NCBI RefSeq assembly: GCF_014695575.1
Contig: NZ_JACJOO010000019.1
Span: forward strand, 1 to 64,000
Reading direction: 5' to 3'
DNA from: Leptolyngbya sp. FACHB-8
GTDB lineage: Bacteria > Cyanobacteriota > Cyanobacteriia > Elainellales > Elainellaceae
Length of the DNA: 64,000 nucleotides
Every line of letters begins with the position of its first letter. The stretch's first letter is position 1. Made by a program: the position numbers and the translations under genes. Below are positions 18,376 through 26,190 of this stretch, one piece after another. The notes beneath the pieces were generated by a model. It did no database searches. It saw only the letters and a program-made list of their open reading frames with translations, and had not been told where the DNA came from.

Positions 18376-19893
18376 ATGACGTCTGTAGAACTGGTGCGCG
18401 GTCGCTGGGTTTTCACGGGAGAGGATACGCGGGTGGATGGGGCGATCGCCCTTCAAAACGACACGATCCTAGAAGTCGATAGCTGGGAAACACTACAGAC
18501 AAAATATCCTGATGCCAAAGTTCACGGTTCCAGCCAGTTTGCGATTCTGCCGGGATTGATCAACGCCCATCACCACAGCAATGGCGTGCCCAATTCCTTA
18601 CAGGGTGTGGATGATGACTTTTTGGAATTGTGGTTGTTTTCGTTGATTGGGTTGCGATCGCAAGACCCCACCCTCAAAACGCTGCTCAGCACTAGCTACC
18701 TTCTACAAAGCGGCGTAACCAGCGTATTGGACGTTGTCTCTATCTCAGGCACCCCAGATACCTGTCTGGATGATCTGCAAGCAAGACTGAACGCCTATGA
18801 GCAAGCTGGAATGCGAGTGGCTCTGGCTCCAGGCGCCAGCTACTCCAGTACCCTGGTGCATTTTGAAGACAATACGTTCGTGTCGGGGTTACCAGACGCC
18901 CTACAACAGCGGGTCCAAACCCTGATCTCTTTTCAACAAACCCTATCCACCGAAGAGTATCTGGCCCTCATTAGTGATTTAGTCGTACGCTATCAATCCC
19001 ACCCTCACATTCGTGTATGGTTTGGGCCACCCGGGCCACAGTGGGTCAGCAATGAGCTGATGATCCAGGTGGCTGAAAAAGCGGCTGCTTTGCAAACTGG
19101 AATTCAAACCCATGTGGTGGAGTCCTTCTATGAGAACTTAATGGGGCCAAAGTTCTACGGAAAATCTGTCGTCGCGCATCTGCACGAGCTTGGTGTACTC
19201 AGCCCCCGTTTTTCCATGGCTCATGGAGTTTGGCTCAGCGAAGCTGATATCGAAATTTTGGCAGAGACGGGAGCCTCCGTGAGCCACAATCCCAGTTCCA
19301 ACTTGCGCCTCCGAGCGGGGGTTGCCCCCCTGAATGCCCTGCTTCAAGCAGGGATCACCGTGGGCCTGGGCATGGATGGCACTGCCCTGGGGGATGACGA
19401 AGATATGTTTGCCGAAATGCGCCTGGCCGCTCGCCTGCATCGCACTCCGCAAATGCAAGCTCCCGCTCCCACCTTAGCGGATGTTTTTCATATGGCGACC
19501 ACAGGCGGAGCCAAGCTTTTGATGCAGGAACAGAGTTTGGGTAAGCTGGCTCCGGGGTATAAAGCAGATCTGGTGCTGGTGAAGTGCGATCGCATCACCT
19601 TTCCGTGGATTGCCCCAGAAGCAAATCCACTCCATGCTGTCCTGATGCGTGCTCGACCAGCAGACGTTGATACTGTTTTTGTGAATGGCAAAATTGTTTT
19701 GCAGGATGGACGACCGACAGGATTTGATTTGGGGGCGATCGCCCAGGAAATTGCCGACCAGATGAATGCATCAGAATTCCGAGACGACTATCGGGCTCTG
19801 GCTCGCGAATTACGGCCTTATCTCCAGGATTGGTATAGCCGTTGGGAAGTACCCGAGCTAAAACCCTATGCTTCGTTTAATTCGCGGATTTAA
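18376..19893 (+). CDS. Amidohydrolase (TRZ/ATZ, chlorohydrolase/deaminase-like)
   Basis: 505-aa metal-dependent hydrolase of the amidohydrolase superfamily. The metal site reads INAHHH near residue 62, a His in THVVES near 245, HGVWL near 283 with SHNPSSNLRLRAG shortly after, and the catalytic Asp in GMDGTALGDDED near 332. The N-terminal and C-terminal beta-sandwich pieces are present (GKLAPGYKADLVLV). This pattern fits the S-adenosylhomocysteine/methylthioadenosine deaminase, guanine deaminase and chlorohydrolase group; the exact substrate cannot be read from sequence. The ATG at 18376 starts right at the beta-sandwich. Monocistronic, followed by a hairpin between convergent genes. Confidence 0.9.
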   Translation: MTSVELVRGRWVFTGEDTRVDGAIALQNDTILEVDSWETLQTKYPDAKVHGSSQFAILPGLINAHHHSNGVPNSLQGVDDDFLELWLFSLIGLRSQDPTLKTLLSTSYLLQSGVTSVLDVVSISGTPDTCLDDLQARLNAYEQAGMRVALAPGASYSSTLVHFEDNTFVSGLPDALQQRVQTLISFQQTLSTEEYLALISDLVVRYQSHPHIRVWFGPPGPQWVSNELMIQVAEKAAALQTGIQTHVVESFYENLMGPKFYGKSVVAHLHELGVLSPRFSMAHGVWLSEADIEILAETGASVSHNPSSNLRLRAGVAPLNALLQAGITVGLGMDGTALGDDEDMFAEMRLAARLHRTPQMQAPAPTLADVFHMATTGGAKLLMQEQSLGKLAPGYKADLVLVKCDRITFPWIAPEANPLHAVLMRARPADVDTVFVNGKIVLQDGRPTGFDLGAIAQEIADQMNASEFRDDYRALARELRPYLQDWYSRWEVPELKPYASFNSRI

Positions 19894-19966
19894 TACGCCA
19901 CATCCTCAGGACTCGTCTGTTGATGGTGCGATGCGGTTCGGCCACCACCCCTATACTCTTACATGG

Positions 19967-19999
19967 GAAGGGAAGGAGTGCTTCACACTCCTTCCCTTC
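19967..19999. terminator. Hairpin between convergent genes
   Basis: GAAGGGAAGGAGTGC pairs perfectly with its complement around a TTC-type loop. It lies between the amidohydrolase stop (19893) and the nuclease gene stop (20016), well placed as a bidirectional terminator, although without T runs. Confidence 0.6.
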
Positions 20000-20015
20000 T
20001 CACGTCCTAAGACTG

Positions 20016-21368
20016 CTATACACCCTCTAAACGTTCCTGTTCTTCGCGGAGCCATTGCTTGAGGAGATCTTCCGATGGCAGTGCAATCAGATAGCGGGAA
20101 ACGAATAGTTGATTGTCGAGCCCAGCGGTTGCGTAGCGGACGGTTTCTGCATCGCGCTCAGCGCAAAGAATAATGCCGACCGGAGGATTTTCATGGGGAT
20201 ACGCGACGTTTTCGCGCAGGTAGTTGAGGTAGAAATTCATCTGTCCGGCATAGTCGTGCTTGAATTTGCCGAGTTTGAGATCAATGGCAATTAAGCATTG
20301 AAGCGATCGATGGTAGAACAACAAATCCAAATAATGATGCTCGCTTTCCACCGTCATACGAAACTGCCGTTCTACAAAGCAAAAATCACGCCCTAACTCC
20401 TGCATAAATTCTTGCAGGTGATCGATAAGTGCCTGCTCCAAGTCGTTTTCTGTATAAACGGGCTTCTCTGCCAATCCCAAAAATTCCAGAATGTAGGGAT
20501 CGCGAACTAGAGTCTGGGGGCTATCAACAAGTTGGCCCTGTTGAGCGAGTGTGAGTACGGCATCTTTATCCTTCGACAGCCCAATACGTTCATAAAGCAT
20601 GTTGTTCATCTGGCGCTTCATTTCACGAAACGACCAGTTGCTTTTAACGGCTTCCAGTTCGTAGAAGGCACGTTTGAGGCGATCGCCAATTCGACACAGC
20701 TCCAGCAAATGCGACCACGACAGCGTTACAAACAGCTTCTGGTAATAGGCAGCATTCTGCCACCGGAGGGGCGGCTCCGTTTCTGCACGACTCTGGAGTG
20801 ACGGAAAGGCAAGGCCAGAGGGATTTGTAGGAGAGGGCGATCGCAACCCTTGAGATTCACCAGACGTTGTCTGGTGAATCTCAGCCACCACCCATTCACC
20901 AGACGCTGTCTGGTGAATTTCCGCAGGTAGCAGTCGAGCGGAGGCTAGGAGTTGTGGCAGCAGAGTGTCTTGAGCCAGATGCGGGTATGTCAGTGCAAAC
21001 TGTCGAAAATTCCTTAAATTACTGACAGCAAAACCTTTAATGCCCTGTTTCTTCAAATCCTTGGCCAGGGTTTCAATGAGTTGAGTGCCGTAGGCAGCGC
21101 GATCGACACCGTTCTGCTCGTATTCAATGATGTAGGCACCCACTAGCCAGTTACGCAGGGTCAGGGTCTGATTCACCGCACGCGCTACGGCAACCTGGCT
21201 GACTCGATTCACATCGCTGATTCCAGCAAGGAGGCGATCGTATTCCACGCGCAACGTTCCTGAACTAAACCGGACGATACTATCATGCCTGAGGCCTGAG
21301 ACCTTTATGTTGTATTCCTCGATTAGGCAAAGCCTCCACGGTTCTTGCGTCCTAGCATCAATGGCCAT
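20016..21368 (-). CDS. DUF1016/YhcG-type PDDEXK nuclease
   Basis: 450-aa protein. The N-terminal DUF1016 helical domain is at ~residues 45-140 (YDRLLAGISDVNR, NWLVGAYIIEYEQNG). The C-terminal PDDEXK nuclease domain shows LQEFMQELG, YLDLLFYHR and IDLKLGKFK, where the usual Glu of the E-x-K is Asp. The open frame starts three bases after the caspase gene ends, so the two are almost certainly co-transcribed; a later start nearer the DUF1016 domain is possible. Between the domains, a Pro/Ser-rich insertion (~residues 145-200) carries two short palindromes encoding repeated AEIHQT-SGE peptides, making the protein longer than usual. Family members are Holliday-junction-resolvase-like nucleases, often in defence or restriction contexts. 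Confidence 0.88.
   Translation of the reverse strand: MAIDARTQEPWRLCLIEEYNIKVSGLRHDSIVRFSSGTLRVEYDRLLAGISDVNRVSQVAVARAVNQTLTLRNWLVGAYIIEYEQNGVDRAAYGTQLIETLAKDLKKQGIKGFAVSNLRNFRQFALTYPHLAQDTLLPQLLASARLLPAEIHQTASGEWVVAEIHQTTSGESQGLRSPSPTNPSGLAFPSLQSRAETEPPLRWQNAAYYQKLFVTLSWSHLLELCRIGDRLKRAFYELEAVKSNWSFREMKRQMNNMLYERIGLSKDKDAVLTLAQQGQLVDSPQTLVRDPYILEFLGLAEKPVYTENDLEQALIDHLQEFMQELGRDFCFVERQFRMTVESEHHYLDLLFYHRSLQCLIAIDLKLGKFKHDYAGQMNFYLNYLRENVAYPHENPPVGIILCAERDAETVRYATAGLDNQLFVSRYLIALPSEDLLKQWLREEQERLEGV
20852..20918. repeat. Two short palindromes inside the nuclease gene
   Basis: GATTCACCAGACGTTGTCTG (20852-20882 with its complement) and a near-identical ATTCACCAGACGCTGTCTGG (20894-20918) are palindromes 42 bases apart, in frame inside the DUF1016 gene. 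They encode the repeated peptide EIHQT-SGE. Confidence 0.8.
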
Positions 21369-21371
21369 GCG

Positions 21372-24300
21372 TTATGGGATAGGGGCAAACTCATAGCTCG
21401 TAGGCGATGTGGATTTGTTTTTCGGACGAACTTCTACAAATTGAGTCGCCGTGTTCGCATCCCCCGATGGTGAAAAGCGAATGTCTCCAGAAGCGCCATT
21501 GGCAAAGAAATTAGGTGCTCTTAATGCCTCTTGAATACCCTCACGACTCGGATTTTTCTGTCGTCTCAGGGCTTCTATGATTGCTTGTGTGGCATTGTAA
21601 GAAGTTGCACTCGCATGGCTCACAGGTGCCTTCCAGAGCTCTACGGAACGGTGAGAAAACCCCGAATTAGGGTTAGCCTCACTATGCCATGCCAAAGCCA
21701 TGACCATCCCAACCGCTTCTTCACCACCCACTTCTAACGTTTTGGGTGTATATAAATTTGCGATATCTCCAATCAAAGATAAACGACCACGATTGGCTGT
21801 AATAACCTGCAAAGCATCATTCACTGTGTCAGGTGCAGGGACTAACATAATAGCGTCTGCTCCTTTCTCCATCGCCTGGTCAAGACTATTGGCAATACTA
21901 AAACTTTGATCGGATAAATCAAACCGATTCGTGACGTTGCCACTTGCCTTTTCCAGAACCTTGCTAAACTCAGACTCAAGTTCTTTACTGTACTGGCTTC
22001 TAGAGTCAAAGAAGATTGCAACTTTTGTCTTCCTTAGTTTAGTTACTGCATAATTTGCCAGTGCTTTCCCTCCCGTACTCGTATTCAAATTAGTACGAAA
22101 GACATAGGGGCTACGATGAGAAAGTTCGATCGTCGTACTGACAGGAGTAATAAATGGAATTTTCCCAGCAATATATGCCGGAACGGCTGCCAAACTCGTA
22201 TTACTCGACCAATGACCTAGCACAGCTAGAATGGTTGGATCTCCAGTAATCGTGGACGCAACTTGTTCAGTGATTTTGGGGTCATCACTATCGTCAAAGA
22301 TCTTCAATTTAAGCCTCGCACCATTAATGCCTCCAGCCTCATTAATTTCGTTTTGGGCCTGGGCAAATCCCCGCAACATCTCTAAAGCACGGCCTGGAGA
22401 ATCTCCCGTAATTGGCACCGACACAGCAATTTCGTAGGATTTTTCGGAACCAATCCGAGCATTATTGAGATAAATCAATGTCTCTGGAGCATTTGGGTAT
22501 TTCTTAAGAGCCTCTGTAAAAGCAGCGGCCGCTTCCTCATAGTCTCCTTTTGCCATAGCGGCTGCTCCTTTCGCCTTGGCAACCTCAAACTCAGGTTTTT
22601 CAGGATTGCCACCCTCTCTTTTTATTAAAATTTTATTCCCGGAGCTCATGCGATCTTCGAGAGAAGCAGGCTGAGTTTGGGGAGAGGCATCGGATGCCGT
22701 GAGGAGGTTATTGGGGGTTTGGGTACTGGGTTCAGATTGGGTCAGTGACCACACACCCAGTGAGAGAAGGAGCCCTGCGATCGCCAATCCCGAAAATATG
22801 AAAATCTTTTTGGGCGTTCGAGAAAAAATTTCAGCAATCGTTGCGCTCGAAGAAGGCTGAGTAGCTTGGGATCGTGGTAGCGATGAAACGCGCTGTGCTA
22901 GCTCCGCAGGTCGCCTTTCTGATAGCTTTCGTGCCTCTAGAACTGTAGGACTTTGAGAAATCGGAGGAGGAGAGTTAGATGTCTTTAGCCCGATCGCGTC
23001 TGTTTCTGCACTCTTCGCTCCTAAGGTACCTTGAACATCCCTGGAGGATAGAAGCCTCCCCTCAAGATGAGCAACGGTTTTGTCGGAAAGACCCAGAACT
23101 TTCTGAAAGCGCTTTAACTCATCACGTGTTTCTTCCACTAGCGGATATTCGTATTGAATAGACTCTGAAAAGACTTGCTCATACTGCTGGCACTTTTTCA
23201 ATTGGTCTTCAATACCGGCGATAATAGGCGTTTTAAGTGCCTCTATATCCTCATCCGCCAAGTTCAGCTCTGTTTGACGTTGGTTGAGTTCTCGCAGTGT
23301 TATTCCACTCAATGGATATTGCTGCTCGGCAGCCTGGATAAATTCCCGTTCATACTGCCGCAAATTTTCTTGGTAGAGGTTGATCTGAGTTGTAATTTCA
23401 GATTCGATCGCCCTGACATCTGGTTCCTTTAAAGCCAGCGCTTGGCTGGTTTGTTGTAACTGCGTACGAACGGTGTCACTGGGCTGGTAGCGGCGCTGCG
23501 TGGCATTGATGAACGCCTGTCGGTACTGATCTAGTTTTTGCTGATAATTTTCGATCTCTGTAGTAATCCTTGCTTCAATTGGAGCAACATCAATATCTTT
23601 TAGGCCCAGATTCTGTTGTTGTTCCCGCAATTCATGGCGCTTCGCATCTGTAAGAGGAAACTGTTCCTGAATAGCTGCCGCAAAACTCTGCTGATACACC
23701 TTTAAGTTACGATGGTAGCGTTCCATTTCAGCAGTAATTCGAGTCTCAATCAACGCTACATCAACATCCCCTAGCTCTAGTTGCAAGAGTAACTGTTGCA
23801 GCTCATTCCGTTTCGTTTGCCCCAGAGGATACTCCTGATGAATAGCCTCTAAAAACGCTTGCTCATAGGTCTGTAATTTCTGCTGCCGGGCTTTGAACTG
23901 AGCATCAACTTTTGCCTCAATCGGCAATGTATCTTCTTTCCTGAGTTCTAACTCCTGTTGGAGATTTTGCAGGTCAGTGCGATCCTCCTCACTGATAGCC
24001 CCATGGTGCAGCAGCAAGTCAGAAAACGCTTGCTCATACTGTCGAAGTTTGGCTCGAAACCTCTGGCGGTAGGGCTCAAGAACCTCGTCCTCGATCGCCT
24101 TTGCTTGAGAACTACTCAAACCCAACTCGGTTTGCTTCCAATCCAACGTTCTGCGACCAACGAGAGAAAGCTCTCCCCTGCGGATATATCGCATCACTTC
24201 CTTACGATATTTCTCGTGGGGATCGCCAGGGGGCACCCGTACCAACCGAATTTTAGAACCGTCCCGGACTGGAAAAATTTCGGGTTTAGCTTGAGGTCTA

Positions 24301-24971
24301 ATTTCTCGAACTTTTCGACTGGCGTACTCATGAAGTTCATCAACAGAAATCACTTCGTCTTCATCTTGATCAGCGGCCCCTGTTTTAATCCCTTCCACCA
24401 AGAAACGGGTATAAAGTGATAGCTCAGAGCCTCCATGCTCAAATGAATATTGTGTCGAGCTTGAAGAGGTCAGAATTGCTCGACCTTCCCCCCCTAATTG
24501 AGCCGGAATATCAACTGTATTATCATCTTTTGCAGATAGCCCTTCGGCAAAAGCACCACTGAAACAGCTATCCAGAATAATCACCTGTCGCCTCGATCGA
24601 CTGCGGTTCATACAGTCGTGAAGGATGTTGCTGGATACAGCGGTAGAGCGAATCAAGTCTCCTTGGGCTGTTTTACGAGTGCTACGGGTTGCTAGAAAAA
24701 GTCGACCGGCATCATCTTTAATTCCATGGCCCGAAAAGAAGAACAGGACTAAGTCATCTTTATGACGCCCTGCGAAGAGAGCCTCAATTGACTCCTCCAT
24801 GGCCTGTCGCTCAGGGTTATTCAACACCAATACATCAGCTTTGTTAAAACCGCCAATTTCAGGATTTAACAGAAGTTCTTGTATCGCGGCAACATCATTA
24901 ACTGCCGCTGGAAGTGCATTTAATCCTGGTTCATACTCGCTGACACCAATTAATAGAGCGACTTTTGCCAT
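21372..24971 (-). CDS. Caspase-like peptidase fused to a transmembrane segment and a ligand-binding domain
   Basis: 1199-aa fusion. Residues 1-~240 are a caspase/orthocaspase domain with the catalytic dyad His82 (FFFSGHGI) and Cys136 (LDSCFSGA). Residues ~250-650 hold about six helical repeats of ~58 residues, each with a YEQAF-like opening and an IEARI-like end. After a Ser/Thr/Pro-rich linker comes one membrane helix at ~722-743 (IFSGLAIAGLLLSLGVW), a TPR-like helix pair (AKGDYEEAAAAFTEALKKYP) and, from ~843, a type-1 periplasmic-binding fold of the Leu/Ile/Val receptor class (VPITGDSPGRALEMLRGFAQ). Topology suggests an external ligand sensor controlling a cytoplasmic protease. The gene sits eight bases after an EACC1-like gene and three before a nuclease gene. 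Confidence 0.9.
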   Translation of the reverse strand: MAKVALLIGVSEYEPGLNALPAAVNDVAAIQELLLNPEIGGFNKADVLVLNNPERQAMEESIEALFAGRHKDDLVLFFFSGHGIKDDAGRLFLATRSTRKTAQGDLIRSTAVSSNILHDCMNRSRSRRQVIILDSCFSGAFAEGLSAKDDNTVDIPAQLGGEGRAILTSSSSTQYSFEHGGSELSLYTRFLVEGIKTGAADQDEDEVISVDELHEYASRKVREIRPQAKPEIFPVRDGSKIRLVRVPPGDPHEKYRKEVMRYIRRGELSLVGRRTLDWKQTELGLSSSQAKAIEDEVLEPYRQRFRAKLRQYEQAFSDLLLHHGAISEEDRTDLQNLQQELELRKEDTLPIEAKVDAQFKARQQKLQTYEQAFLEAIHQEYPLGQTKRNELQQLLLQLELGDVDVALIETRITAEMERYHRNLKVYQQSFAAAIQEQFPLTDAKRHELREQQQNLGLKDIDVAPIEARITTEIENYQQKLDQYRQAFINATQRRYQPSDTVRTQLQQTSQALALKEPDVRAIESEITTQINLYQENLRQYEREFIQAAEQQYPLSGITLRELNQRQTELNLADEDIEALKTPIIAGIEDQLKKCQQYEQVFSESIQYEYPLVEETRDELKRFQKVLGLSDKTVAHLEGRLLSSRDVQGTLGAKSAETDAIGLKTSNSPPPISQSPTVLEARKLSERRPAELAQRVSSLPRSQATQPSSSATIAEIFSRTPKKIFIFSGLAIAGLLLSLGVWSLTQSEPSTQTPNNLLTASDASPQTQPASLEDRMSSGNKILIKREGGNPEKPEFEVAKAKGAAAMAKGDYEEAAAAFTEALKKYPNAPETLIYLNNARIGSEKSYEIAVSVPITGDSPGRALEMLRGFAQAQNEINEAGGINGARLKLKIFDDSDDPKITEQVASTITGDPTILAVLGHWSSNTSLAAVPAYIAGKIPFITPVSTTIELSHRSPYVFRTNLNTSTGGKALANYAVTKLRKTKVAIFFDSRSQYSKELESEFSKVLEKASGNVTNRFDLSDQSFSIANSLDQAMEKGADAIMLVPAPDTVNDALQVITANRGRLSLIGDIANLYTPKTLEVGGEEAVGMVMALAWHSEANPNSGFSHRSVELWKAPVSHASATSYNATQAIIEALRRQKNPSREGIQEALRAPNFFANGASGDIRFSPSGDANTATQFVEVRPKNKSTSPTSYEFAPIP

Positions 24972-24979
24972 GGTTAAAC

Positions 24980-25357
24980 CTATGCTTCTAAAAATTTTCG
25001 AGCCGCTTCAACAGCCGCATCTAATTCTTCTCGGCTATGTGCCTTCACATTCAGTGTTTTCCCATTGCCTTCTACAACAAGTTCAATAGGTTTTCCGCCA
25101 AGACGATCGCCTAAAAATCTACATAATGCTTTTATATTGGTTGGACTTACTTCAGCACTTAGAATTCCAACCAAAAAGCCACCTAACGCTTTATTTCCTT
25201 CTGGTGGATTGGGATCAAGAACACGATCAGCTGCTTCAACTTCGTCTAGATCTCTCAATTCATTGAGAAAGCGCCGGGCTTCCCCATCTAACCCTTCTTC
25301 ATCTAAATTAGGATCTTCGAAACGGATTGTAAATTTAACATTAGAGTTGGCTACCAT
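24980..25357 (-). CDS. EACC1-like small protein
   Basis: 125-aa protein with an acidic N-terminal half, then DPNPPEGNKALGG, a helix LCRFLGDRL, a strand pair (IELVVEGNGKTLNVKA) and a C-terminal helix. This pattern resembles effector-associated constant component 1 (EACC1), a small protein encoded beside effectors in multicomponent NTP-dependent conflict systems; I recognise it by eye and have not searched. The ATG at 25357 has AGAGGA at good spacing. It is the first gene of an operon that continues with the caspase fusion (8-bp gap) and the nuclease. Inferred role: a scaffold or regulatory partner of the caspase. It could also be an unrelated small alpha/beta protein. Confidence 0.7.
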   Translation of the reverse strand: MVANSNVKFTIRFEDPNLDEEGLDGEARRFLNELRDLDEVEAADRVLDPNPPEGNKALGGFLVGILSAEVSPTNIKALCRFLGDRLGGKPIELVVEGNGKTLNVKAHSREELDAAVEAARKFLEA

Positions 25358-25668
25358 TCAAATCCTCTTATTTTTCTCAAAATACAGGAAAAATTGAAAT
25401 TATCTATACTCTATAGCAGAGGAAAATTTTTGTAACGGGCTATAAGCCTTATGTTTATAACGCGAAACAAAAACATTCAGTATGTGTAGCGCAAGATGTA
25501 TTATTAAGCACCTTTCACTCTTGTGCCGTTGATTGAGCATCTTCTCTAATACAGACACTTTCCACTTCCGTAGAAATCGATTAAGTATAGAATTGGAGCA
25601 CCATTTACCCCATCTTCTATACTTAGAAACTCTGCAAAAATAGTGTTGCTAAATGAGGTCATGAAACG

Positions 25669-25697
25669 AGATGTGAAACCTAAGTTTCCACATCTCG
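25669..25697. repeat. Short hairpin
   Basis: GAGATGTGAAACC and its approximate complement (GTTTCCACATCTC) flank TAA. It lies in the 830-bp gap upstream of the caspase operon; the only other content of the gap is further repeats. The operon promoter must lie in about 25358-25500, but no clear -35/-10 pair stands out. Confidence 0.55.
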
Positions 25698-25711
25698 TTT
25701 CTGATAGAATC

Positions 25712-25845
25712 AGTAGATCGCAGACGAGCGTTTGGGCGTGCAAAACACACTCAAACGCTCGTCTGCGATCTACTTAATGCATCTTTCAGTCTATCGATTG
25801 CTATCCAGGTGCAAAACACACTCAAACGCTCGTCTGCGATCTACT
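25712..25845. repeat. Hairpin plus a 37-bp direct repeat
   Basis: AGTAGATCGCAGACGAGCGT and its complement form a long stem at 25712-25774. Its right half, with the loop (GTGCAAAACACACTCAAACG...), is repeated without change as a direct copy at 25809-25845. This looks like a partial duplication of the element. Confidence 0.85.
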
Positions 25846-25948
25846 GAGGATCTTACATAAGCTAAGAGAAGTAACACGGGCCTCGTCCGCACTACTTCTC
25901 ACAACTCATCTCGCAAAACTCGGACACACCCGACTGCTATAGCTTTAT

Positions 25949-26049
25949 TTACAGCGCTTTGCGCTTGAATCAGCTACGGTTGTTTTGTGAGAGCCGCGCG
26001 GAGCGCGGCTCTCACAAAACAACAGGATTTTAAGCGCTTGAAAAGCGCC
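25949..26049. repeat. Variable-core repeat, family C, copy 1
   Basis: Outer TTACAGCGCTTTGCGCTTGA and TTTTAAGCGCTTGAAAAGCG enclose a stem (GTTGTTTTGTGAGAGCCGCG) with its complement. Copy 2 at 53842-53945 keeps the outer sequence with a partly different stem. The outer arms are themselves complementary (AGCGCTTT/AAAGCGC). Confidence 0.85.
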
Positions 26050-26113
26050 GTAGCAACTGGACATAAGCCTTAAGGTACTAAGGGCTTGAGATAACACAAC
26101 TTACATCAAATCT

Positions 26114-26163
26114 GGTTGAAGAACCCTGATGCGCCGCGCCACTGCACATCAGGTTCTTCAACC
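26114..26163. terminator. Hairpin after the exported repeat protein
   Basis: GGTTGAAGAACCCTGATG pairs with CATCAGGTTCTTCAACC (one bulge) around a GC-rich loop. It lies 28 bases beyond the stop of the minus-strand gene at 26191 and could terminate it. Confidence 0.55.
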
Positions 26164-26190
26164 GGAGATCCTATTATGCTTATCAGGCTC

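Noticed and set aside
19868-20062. Small ORF between the convergent amidohydrolase and nuclease genes
   Set aside because: It overlaps the end of one gene, the terminator-like hairpin and the end of the other; no domain or start signal.
25546-25743. 65-codon ORF on the minus strand upstream of the caspase operon
   Set aside because: Made largely from the hairpin at 25669-25697 and the repeat at 25712; no start signal.
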